The notes below the pieces were generated by a model, which saw only the letters and a program-made list of their open reading frames with translations, made no database searches and was not told where the DNA came from. Positions 50,401-56,931 of a stretch of 64,000 bases of DNA are shown one piece after another (position 1 is the stretch's first letter; the number at the start of each line of letters is the position of its first letter). A program made the translations under genes and the position numbers. The stretch covers positions 1 through 64,000 of the forward strand of contig DHVX01000085.1 of NCBI GenBank assembly GCA_002412885.1, written 5' to 3'. Source of the stretch: Bacteroidales bacterium UBA5197. GTDB taxonomy: Bacteria > Bacteroidota > Bacteroidia > Bacteroidales > Lentimicrobiaceae.

Positions 50401-52318
50401 ATCATTCACTGTAAACCGATTCAATACCGATTCCATTCCGTTCGGACTAAATTCACAACCATTGTTCAAACAGCTTTCAACAGGCATTTATGCGATTCAT
50501 ACTATGCCCGGAAATATTATCACCATAAATAAAGCAAATTTTGAGCGCAATCTGACCGGAGCTTACATTTCAGGAGCCGGGTTGGTAAAAGTCACTCAAT
50601 CGAGTTTCAGGATGGCCTCGACTAATGCACCTGTAAGCATGAAGCCTCTTACTGCCGGGCTCTATCTTGATCACTGCAATCTCTTTCAATTAACAGAAAA
50701 TGAATTTACCGGTCCTTTAGGGAACATAATGCCGATGTCGAAATCATCCGGACTGGTCATTCACAACAGCGGACGAACGAACAATATTGTATCCGGGAAC
50801 ACAATCAAAAATCTGAATTATGGTGTTCTTGCACAAAATCAGAACCGGAGTAAAGATGGAGTCAGTGGGTTGCGGATTCTGAACAACTGGTTTGCCGGAA
50901 ACGAATACGACATAAGTGTAACCCATGACAGCACAGACGTAAACCGCGGTATTGCACTTCATCAAGGGGCAAATCCAGAATCGGGTGCAGAACCAGCCGG
51001 TAATCACTTCTCGTACAAGAAAATGCAACGCGATGGCGACCTGCACAATGCCGGGAAAAAGATTTTTTATCATTTCTACACCCTTACTCAGGGGATGAAT
51101 CAGGTTCCTTTGAGCTCATCGGGGATTTATGCAGTTCACAACAGCTTGCAACATCCGGGTGACAGTGCTTATCTGCCGGCCCATCTCCTCGATTTCCGGA
51201 CTGATCCGGCTGCTGCTATAATCAAATGGGAGAACTTAAGGCAAGAGATCATTTCGGAAACAGAAGCAAAGATTGATGGCGGAAACACAAATGAATTGTT
51301 AAACAGAATTCATCAAAGCAATGGTTTTGATGCCCCGGAATTATACAGTAAACTCATGCAGCATTCGCCTTATTTAAGCGATACTGTTTTACATAAGTTA
51401 ACAAAAAGCTACTATTTCCCAGACAATTTCCTGTCAAAGGTACTTGCAGCGAATCCACAGTTTTTCCGTAATCAGGTCATTGTCAATTCCTTGGGAAAAC
51501 GCCAGCCTGCAATGCCTTCATACCTTATTGCAAGCCTTTCGAAACATTACCAGACCTATTCCGGAATTGAACTTTTGCTTTCGGTAAAATCATACATAGA
51601 ATCGGCCAGAGACCAGATTTACAACATGGGCATTGCTCCCGGATCAGAAAACGCGTTGAATTACAACAGCATTCAACACGCTGCGCAAAAAGCCGCTCTT
51701 GACATCAGGCCTGAAAGCAGAATACTTGCCGCTGGATTGTACAACAGTATGGTTGATTTTGATCAATCCAACATGACAGTTGCAGGTTTGCGCGAAAACT
51801 TCGTTGAAGAGGCTGAACTGGCCGATGAACTTGAAATTCTGCTGGAGCTGAACCGGAAATATTTCCCGAAAGGGAAAAGCTACATCAGGCCGGATATGGC
51901 AGACAGTGCCCGGATTCTTGAAATGACGGAATATTTCCCCTTGTCAGTTTATGCCCGCAATATGTTGATTTACAATCAAATGGAAATATACCTTGAACCT
52001 TATATTTTACCAGGAATAACGGCAAGCGATACCATCCCCGCACTTCCGCCGGTTGTATTCAGCAACACAGGATTCAGCGTATTTCCGGTTCCGGCATCTG
52101 ACTTTGTGCTGATTGATTATTTCACCGAACAGGATGTGTCAGGTGCAACACTGTCAATAATTTCAACGAACGGTAGTCTGGTTAAGGAAATTGAACTTTC
52201 AGGAGCATTTGGAAGAAAAGTATTGAGTGTTCATGATCTGAAACAAGGAATTTACCTCTTCACTCTGAAATTAAGCAACTCAACACTTCTTAAACAGAAG
52301 GTTATTATTTCGAGATAG
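47465..52318 (+). CDS. Giant T9SS-secreted protein: sortilin/BNR propeller plus beta-helix
   Basis: This 1617-residue secreted protein starts at the ATG at 47465, giving a signal peptide ending near TSGQ. Residues about 60-770 are BNR/sortilin-like propeller blades (for example YAGSNTGGAWATYDGG, FRSFDQGQTY and HSTDGGLSW). Residues about 800-1160 show short parallel-strand repeats of a right-handed beta-helix (INNTDGIVFLSCQFEN, LTENEFTGPLG). A helical region (about 1220-1500) precedes a T9SS sorting domain (VFPVPASDFVLIDYF to KVIISR). It may bind polysaccharide or host surfaces; no catalytic residues can be named. Confidence 0.8.
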   Translation: MIGRYKLLCKTFIFLILMIIAGNTSGQLPFVSGQGSQGNLPHSVKQQARSEWFFGPRADQNGSMRTYLNAMSEYKATFNERSIPENSKYAQWYPLGPSVVTHPVTAQLGQIYSLWVDTSDYQTIYAGSNTGGAWATYDGGNNWKPLTGDLFTTGVLSIQVDPRDKNHIFLGTGHLSFNRSYGVGVLESWDAGETWHQNALDNQIISNGFVVQKMKIHPASPDTLLALLNTEYQIKGLIYRSTDGAQTWEKVFDRNKAELFSINHHPTNPDKVYACGNALLKSEDAGATWLDITASLPMDTNFVPLRLQLAFSEQNPDLLLAYCETYDTTNTYPGARKYLFRSFDQGQTYEELKMRFQPLAGYWKMQLAISPANNDEFYLGGIWLFKYRIEEDSAKFIYSSDHKYHIDVRDLHVFPNGENDILFMANDGGVSRSDSGAVSWYDITRNGMQILQLHNINTGDNSDMMYGGPQDANLSFYNFKTKEWTRNIKVSDAYEGAIDHQNPDIVYLVGVPPRYDQPHIFIKKSIDGGKNFENKGIPDSTEVGRWDKPLEMDPVDPNVIYVGVRNVWKSVDGAETFVRISDFPNVNDPKLVAIRIAPSNRQVIYAAFQNPDWKQPDQPKLFVTPDGGNRWFNITPMAAGLNLNYAGISDIAIHPENPQKIWISLVNNWTNRRVYHSTDGGLSWNNFSEGLPNLPINKIKYIKGAGYDVLLAATDAGIFYRDSTITEWVLFGTGLPQTIVADIEISYKRKKIVAGTFGRGLWEADLCLPLDENDLRVTENIEWNNTRNILQSVIVAAGAKLTIRGNIEMGRGRSISVMPGGKLSIEGGSISSNCADLWEGIKVYGNPDFNKNEERGQVFLGYGASIKNAIVALESIGIDSIGNPVEGTSGGIIEARNANFINNRISVKINSSSGINPSSFKLCRFTTNNTLLDGSLPGDMVVINNTDGIVFLSCQFENALSPSTQPYHLRGAGIRSLNSSFTVNRFNTDSIPFGLNSQPLFKQLSTGIYAIHTMPGNIITINKANFERNLTGAYISGAGLVKVTQSSFRMASTNAPVSMKPLTAGLYLDHCNLFQLTENEFTGPLGNIMPMSKSSGLVIHNSGRTNNIVSGNTIKNLNYGVLAQNQNRSKDGVSGLRILNNWFAGNEYDISVTHDSTDVNRGIALHQGANPESGAEPAGNHFSYKKMQRDGDLHNAGKKIFYHFYTLTQGMNQVPLSSSGIYAVHNSLQHPGDSAYLPAHLLDFRTDPAAAIIKWENLRQEIISETEAKIDGGNTNELLNRIHQSNGFDAPELYSKLMQHSPYLSDTVLHKLTKSYYFPDNFLSKVLAANPQFFRNQVIVNSLGKRQPAMPSYLIASLSKHYQTYSGIELLLSVKSYIESARDQIYNMGIAPGSENALNYNSIQHAAQKAALDIRPESRILAAGLYNSMVDFDQSNMTVAGLRENFVEEAELADELEILLELNRKYFPKGKSYIRPDMADSARILEMTEYFPLSVYARNMLIYNQMEIYLEPYILPGITASDTIPALPPVVFSNTGFSVFPVPASDFVLIDYFTEQDVSGATLSIISTNGSLVKEIELSGAFGRKVLSVHDLKQGIYLFTLKLSNSTLLKQKVIISR

Positions 52319-52396
52319 TGTTGATTTACAGCCTATCTGCTTAATACAATTCACTTTATTCAGAACCATTCTAATTTAAAGAAATCCTTACTTTTT

Positions 52397-52427
52397 TTTG
52401 ACAAATTAAGAAATCTTTGTATTTTTG
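52397..52427 (+). promoter_or_regulatory. nrfHA promoter
   Basis: TTTG (52397-52400) and TATTTTTG (52420-52427) are 19 bases apart, an excellent Bacteroidota -33/-7 pair. Transcription would start about 57 bases before the nrfH ATG. Confidence 0.65.
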
Positions 52428-52443
52428 TTCTATTATCGACAAT

Positions 52444-52453
52444 CAAGTACTTG
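52444..52453. promoter_or_regulatory. CAAGTACTTG palindrome, candidate nrfHA operator
   Basis: A perfect 10-base palindrome lies about 10-20 bases downstream of the predicted transcription start and 38 bases before the ATG, a repressor-like position. Confidence 0.35.
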
Positions 52454-52490
52454 TTTACTGCTTTAATAGTATTCACATATATAAAGCCCT

Positions 52491-53078
52491 ATGAAGAGAA
52501 TTATCAAAAAGCTGATTCCGCCTGCGCGATGGCAACTACCTGTTGTAATACTTCTGGGCGTAATGGTTGGAATAGTTCTGTTGCTGTTCCGCGCCTCCAA
52601 CGCCCATTCATACCTGTCCGACGATCCGGAGACCTGCATCAATTGCCATGTAATGAATTCGCAATATGCTTCATGGAACCACAGCAGTCACCGCGAAGTT
52701 GCCACATGCAACGATTGCCATGTTCCTCAGGACAATATTTTCCGCACCTATTACTTCAAAGCGATGGACGGGATGCGGCACGCCACTATTTTCACAGCCA
52801 GAGCCGAACCACAGGTCATACGAATAAAGCAGGCCGGAATCAATGTGGTTCAGGAAAACTGCATTCGTTGCCATCAGGATCTGGTGAGTATGGTGAGTGT
52901 GATAGAGGTTACCGGTGAAAATCATAAAACCGGTGAAGGTTTCCGTTGCTGGGACTGTCACCGCGAAACTCCTCACGGGACTGTCCGCAGTCTTGCATCA
53001 TTTCCGCATTCGCTGGTGCCGCAGCTTAATTCGGCAACCCCTGATTGGATAAAGAAGTTTATGAACGAAAAAAAATAA
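52491..53078 (+). CDS. nrfH: Cytochrome c nitrite reductase small subunit NrfH
   Basis: This 195-residue NapC/NirT-family membrane tetraheme cytochrome oxidises menaquinol and feeds electrons to NrfA. An N-terminal transmembrane helix (residues about 18-40) is followed by four CxxCH heme motifs: CINCH, CNDCH, CIRCH and CWDCH. The length (about 150-200 residues usually) and the order match NrfH. The gene ends 16 bases before nrfA on the same strand, so the two are co-transcribed. Confidence 0.95.
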   Translation: MKRIIKKLIPPARWQLPVVILLGVMVGIVLLLFRASNAHSYLSDDPETCINCHVMNSQYASWNHSSHREVATCNDCHVPQDNIFRTYYFKAMDGMRHATIFTARAEPQVIRIKQAGINVVQENCIRCHQDLVSMVSVIEVTGENHKTGEGFRCWDCHRETPHGTVRSLASFPHSLVPQLNSATPDWIKKFMNEKK

Positions 53079-53094
53079 CAAACACACACAGCAT

Positions 53095-54567
53095 ATGGAA
53101 ACAAATACAAACACATCAAAACGCAAACCCTGGGTAAACTGGTTATTGTTCATTGCAACAATAGTTGTAGTCTTTGCTTTGGGATTGCTGGCTTCCTCTG
53201 TAATTGAGCGCAGGAGTGAAGCAAAATTATATTTTCAGATGGCAAAAGAAATTCCTGAATGGGAACCCCGCAATGAAGTGTGGGGAGAGAATTTCCCAAG
53301 GCAATATGAAACCTATCTGAGCACCTTAGACACAGGTTTTCAGAGTGCACACGGAGGTTCAGCCATGATTGATTATCTTGAGAAATACCCTGAACTGGTG
53401 GTAATGTGGGCCGGATATGCATTTTCACGCGATTATAATCAAGGCCGAGGGCACTACTATGCCATAAAAGATATCCGTGAAACACTGCGCACCGATGTAC
53501 CGCAGCCCGCTACCTGCTGGACCTGCAAAAGCACTGATGTTCCCCGTCTTATGAACGAAATGGGCGTTGAGAATTATTATAAAGCAACCTGGGCAGAGCT
53601 CGGCCATGAAGTGGTGAATAACATCGGATGTCAGGATTGTCACGATCCAAAAACCATGAATCTCAGAATAACACGCCCCGCGCTGGCTGAAGCATTTGAA
53701 CGTCAGGGAAAAGACATAAACAAGGCTACCCATCAGGAGATGAGATCTCTGGTTTGCGCTCAATGCCATGTTGAGTATTACTTTAAAGGCGATGGCAAAT
53801 ATTTAACATTTCCATGGGACAAAGGGTTTAATGCCGAAGACATGGAAGCTTATTATGATGAAATTCAGCATGTTGACTGGGTTCACAAGTTGAGCAGAAC
53901 GCCCATGCTCAAAGCCCAACATCCGGATTATGAACTTTATATGACCGGAGTACATGCCGACCGCGGAGTTGCCTGCGCCGATTGCCATATGCCATACAAA
54001 CGCGATGGAGGCATGAAATTTACCGATCATAAAATTCAGAGCCCTCTTGCCAATATTTCAGGATCGTGCCAGGTATGTCATCGCGAAAGCGAAGCAAAAC
54101 TAATGGCTAATGTTTATGATCGCCAGCACAAGGTTGAAGAACTGAGGCGCATCGTGGAGATTAACCTCGCCCGCGTTCACATTGAAGCCAAAACTGCATG
54201 GGACAACGGTGCAACTGAAGAAGAAATGAAGCCTGTACTTCAACTTATCCGCCACGCACAATGGCGCTGGGATTATGTTGCTGCCGCCAACGGACTTGGA
54301 TTCCATTCACCAGCCGAAGCGCTGAGAATCCTTGGAACTTCAATTCACAAAGCGCAGGATGCAAGAATACTTTTAACATCTTTCTTTGCTAAAAAAGGTA
54401 TCAATACCCCGATTGAACTTCCTGACATATCTACCAAAGCTAAAGCACAGGAATATATCGGTCTTGAAATGCCGGCATTGATGAAAAAGAAAAGTGAATT
54501 TATGACCACCGTGGTTCCTGAGTGGATCGCAAAAGCAGCGGAAAGAGAAGCGAAACTGAATCAGTAA
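53095..54567 (+). CDS. nrfA: Ammonia-forming cytochrome c nitrite reductase NrfA
   Basis: This 490-residue periplasmic pentaheme enzyme reduces nitrite to ammonium with six electrons, and also NO and hydroxylamine. The active-site heme motif is CWTCK (near residue 141), followed by CxxCH motifs CQDCH (about 179), CAQCH (about 221), CADCH (about 293) and CQVCH (about 325). An N-terminal hydrophobic segment is an uncleaved anchor or signal. The second-sphere segment with Arg/Tyr/His (CAQCHVEYYF, and the HVDW region) is present. It ends at a strong terminator. Confidence 0.97.
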   Translation: METNTNTSKRKPWVNWLLFIATIVVVFALGLLASSVIERRSEAKLYFQMAKEIPEWEPRNEVWGENFPRQYETYLSTLDTGFQSAHGGSAMIDYLEKYPELVVMWAGYAFSRDYNQGRGHYYAIKDIRETLRTDVPQPATCWTCKSTDVPRLMNEMGVENYYKATWAELGHEVVNNIGCQDCHDPKTMNLRITRPALAEAFERQGKDINKATHQEMRSLVCAQCHVEYYFKGDGKYLTFPWDKGFNAEDMEAYYDEIQHVDWVHKLSRTPMLKAQHPDYELYMTGVHADRGVACADCHMPYKRDGGMKFTDHKIQSPLANISGSCQVCHRESEAKLMANVYDRQHKVEELRRIVEINLARVHIEAKTAWDNGATEEEMKPVLQLIRHAQWRWDYVAAANGLGFHSPAEALRILGTSIHKAQDARILLTSFFAKKGINTPIELPDISTKAKAQEYIGLEMPALMKKKSEFMTTVVPEWIAKAAEREAKLNQ

Positions 54568-54585
54568 TTCTGGTTTGAAAAAAGG

Positions 54586-54618
54586 AAGCCTCCCTGAATT
54601 GATCGGGGAGGTTTTTTT
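54586..54618 (+). terminator. Intrinsic terminator after nrfA
   Basis: CCTCCC pairs with GGGAGG across an 11-base loop, extended by A/T and G/T pairs, followed by seven T residues, 19 bases past the nrfA stop. Confidence 0.85.
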
Positions 54619-54647
54619 ATTTTTGATTGGATTTGGAGCACATTTTT

Positions 54648-54697
54648 ATTGAATTGCAAATTCAATGATTTTCAAAGCGGCATTGCAAATGCCGCTT
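54648..54697. repeat. Two adjacent palindromes sharing the core ATTGCAAAT
   Basis: ATTGAATT-gca-AATTCAAT (54648-54666) and AAGCGGCATT-gca-AATGCCGCTT (54675-54697) are perfect palindromes with identical centres, about 29 bases apart. A partial third copy of the outer word (AGCGGCATT) lies at 54724-54732. They may be an operator pair for lplA or REP-like elements. Confidence 0.55.
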
Positions 54698-54773
54698 AGC
54701 CGATAAGCAACGAATGACAGCTGAGCGGCATTTAGCTTTCAAAGGATTTTTATACAAACCTTTATTATCCCGG

Positions 54774-54803
54774 TTTGTTATCAGATTCAAAACTCTACTT
54801 TTG
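54774..54803 (+). promoter_or_regulatory. lplA promoter
   Basis: TTTG (54774-54777) and TACTTTTG (54796-54803) are separated by 18 bases. The predicted start lies about 12 bases before the ATG at 54822, supporting that start. Confidence 0.6.
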
Positions 54804-54821
54804 CAATCCAAAACTGAATTT

Positions 54822-55802
54822 ATGCTTTGTATTATCCGACAGGAAACTGACCCTTATTTTAACCTTGCTGCAGAAGAATATGTGCTCAAACATTTTGAGC
54901 GCGATTGTTTTATGCTGTGGCGCAACGAACCTTCTATCATCGTTGGGAAGCACCAGAATACGCTTGCAGAAATAAATATTGATTATGTAAAAGAGAATCA
55001 GATCAAAGTGGTACGCCGGCTTTCGGGTGGAGGTGCGGTTTTTCATGATCTGGGGAACCTTAATTTTACATTTATCGCTTCGGGCGAGAACCATAAGCTG
55101 GTTGATTTCCGTAAATTCACACTTCCCATACTTGAAGTCCTGCAAAAGCTTGAAATAGAAGCTAAATTTGAAGGGCGCAACGATCTTACCATCGAAGGCA
55201 GAAAGTTTTCGGGAAATGCAGAGCATGTTTTTAAGAATCGTGTGCTTCACCATGGCACACTTCTCTTTTCATCACAAATGGCCGATTTGTCAAGCGCGTT
55301 GAAAGTTGATCCCGATAAGTTTCAGGATAAAGCTGTAAAGTCGGTGCGAAGCCGGGTGACTAACATCAGCGAACACCTGAAAAAACCATTTACCGTGCTG
55401 GAATTCAGGGATATGATACTTGAGCATGTTATGGAAAGCACGCCCGGGGCAGAACTTTACAGCTTTACAAATGAAGATGTTGAAGCCATCACAAAGCTCA
55501 GGGACGAAAAGTATATTTCGTGGGAGTGGAATTATGGATATTCTCCGAAGTACAACTTCCGCAAAACCATAAAAACCAACGGCGGAAAGCTTGAAGTGAC
55601 AATGGAAGTGGAGAATGGCATCATAAAAGAGGTGAAATTCTACGGTGACTATTTCAATAAATTTGATCCTGCTGAAATTGAAACAGCGCTTGCCGGTGCA
55701 GCACATGATGAGGATGCTATGCGCAACGCACTCAATGGTTTCGAAATCGGGGAATATTTCCTGAATGTAAGCAAGGAAGAACTTCTGGTCACATTTTTCT
55801 GA
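54822..55802 (+). CDS. lplA: Lipoate-protein ligase
   Basis: This 326-residue cytoplasmic enzyme attaches free lipoate to E2/GcvH domains in two ATP-dependent steps. It starts MLCIIRQETDPYFNLAAEEY; the family motifs RRLSGGGAVFHDLGNLNFTFI (with the catalytic region), RNDLTIEGRKFSGNA and the lysine segment HHGTLLFSS are all present. The accessory C-terminal domain (about 245-326) is present as in standard LplA. The ATG at 54822 is supported by the promoter; an upstream frame to 54714 is noncoding leader. Confidence 0.93.
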   Translation: MLCIIRQETDPYFNLAAEEYVLKHFERDCFMLWRNEPSIIVGKHQNTLAEINIDYVKENQIKVVRRLSGGGAVFHDLGNLNFTFIASGENHKLVDFRKFTLPILEVLQKLEIEAKFEGRNDLTIEGRKFSGNAEHVFKNRVLHHGTLLFSSQMADLSSALKVDPDKFQDKAVKSVRSRVTNISEHLKKPFTVLEFRDMILEHVMESTPGAELYSFTNEDVEAITKLRDEKYISWEWNYGYSPKYNFRKTIKTNGGKLEVTMEVENGIIKEVKFYGDYFNKFDPAEIETALAGAAHDEDAMRNALNGFEIGEYFLNVSKEELLVTFF

Positions 55803-55881
55803 AAGCCGCAAACGTTTGCTGAACATTAGGCAACACAGTTTGTTTAACACAGGCTTAACACAAAAAAACCAACCAATTCCA

Positions 55882-56688
55882 ATGGAAGCACAACAGGTAT
55901 TTGACAGGCTTTGGGCCGATTACATTTCACAGAACCCGGCAGCAAAGCGGGTTTATGATTTATTTACTTCAGAAGGTGAAACCGTTTACAACGATCACAT
56001 TGCATTCCGCACATTTAACGATCCCAGGATTGATGTTGAAGTGCTTTCACAGGAGTTTCTGAAAGTAGGATACGAATATAAAGGCTCATACAATTTTGAG
56101 CAAAAGAAACTGAATGCCAAACACTTCGAGCACAAAACCTTTAAGGATGCACCACGGGTTTTTATCAGTGAATTGCGTGTTGAAGAGTTTTCGCCTTTCC
56201 TGCAGGAAACCATAAAAGGACTTATAGATGCCGTTCCGTCGGGAATGACAGGAAAAAGCGAGCTTATATATGCCGGAAATTTGTGGGGCACACCTTCTTA
56301 TGAAGTTTATGAAACACTGCGCAAAGAGTCGGAATATGCTGCCTGGGTTTATGTTTACGGTTTCAGAGCCAACCACTTCACAGTGGCCATCAATGGACTG
56401 AAAAAGTATGAAACCATTCAAAAAGTCAATCAATTTCTGAAAGACAGCGGCTTCACCATCAATGCATCGGGCGGCGAGGTAAAGGGAACTCCCGAGGAAC
56501 TTCTTGAACAATCAAGCATTATGGCCGGAATACTTCCGGTGAAATTTAAGGAGGGGACCTTCGAAATTCCTTCGTGTTATTATGAGTTTGCAAAGCGTTA
56601 TCCGGATTCAGATGGCAAACTTTACTCAGGTTTTATTGCCAAATCGGCGGATAAGATTTTTGAAAGTACGGACTTTTACAAGAAATAA
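55882..56688 (+). CDS. DUF1338-family protein (2-oxoadipate dioxygenase-like)
   Basis: This 268-residue protein matches the DUF1338 family, in which HglS/YdcJ-type members are Fe(II) enzymes. HIAFRTFNDPRI (His near residue 37) and the later YGFRANHFTVAING segment (with HFT) are typical metal-region motifs. The C-terminal FEIPSCYYEFAKRYPD and LYSGFIAKSADKIFESTDFY also fit. The ATG at 55882 gives a normal length; 55816 adds a 22-residue leader. Known relatives convert 2-oxoadipate to 2-hydroxyglutarate in plants and bacteria; the substrate here is inferred. Confidence 0.82.
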   Translation: MEAQQVFDRLWADYISQNPAAKRVYDLFTSEGETVYNDHIAFRTFNDPRIDVEVLSQEFLKVGYEYKGSYNFEQKKLNAKHFEHKTFKDAPRVFISELRVEEFSPFLQETIKGLIDAVPSGMTGKSELIYAGNLWGTPSYEVYETLRKESEYAAWVYVYGFRANHFTVAINGLKKYETIQKVNQFLKDSGFTINASGGEVKGTPEELLEQSSIMAGILPVKFKEGTFEIPSCYYEFAKRYPDSDGKLYSGFIAKSADKIFESTDFYKK

Positions 56689-56718
56689 TTCTTCACTTTA
56701 GGGATGTAGATGAAGCGT

Positions 56719-56748
56719 AAAATCCTGGCAAAGATGCCGGGATTTTTT
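56719..56748 (+). terminator. Intrinsic terminator after the DUF1338 gene
   Basis: AAAATCCTGGCA pairs with TGCCGGGATTTT (one G-T pair) across a 4-base loop, followed by TT, 30 bases past the stop. Confidence 0.8.
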
Positions 56749-56761
56749 CAATTCTCATTTT

Positions 56762-56923
56762 TTCCTCTGGCAACAAAGTTGCTCAGCCTTCTCAGTCTCA
56801 AAGTCAGATGTCGATAAGGTTTGCAGTTACATTTTAAATCAGGCGGAACACCATAAAATTCATACTTTTGAAGAGGAATACCAGCAATTTATCGACACCT
56901 GTCAGCAAACCCTCAATTCTTAA
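56762..56923 (+). pseudogene. C-terminal remnant of a Y1 (REP-associated/IS200-like) transposase
   Basis: A 53-codon open segment ends in TAA at 56921-56923. It encodes FLWQQSCSAFSVSKSDVDKV, then SYILNQAEHHKIHTFEEEYQ. This matches the tail of REP-associated tyrosine transposases: FxWQxGYxAFSVSxS, VxxYIxNQxEHH and TFxEEYxxF. The catalytic HxH and tyrosine region is absent and there is no start codon; the fragment begins just after the DUF1338 terminator and ends 8 bases before the next gene. It is therefore a dead remnant and too short to be functional. Confidence 0.7.
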
Positions 56924-56931
56924 GCATCAGC

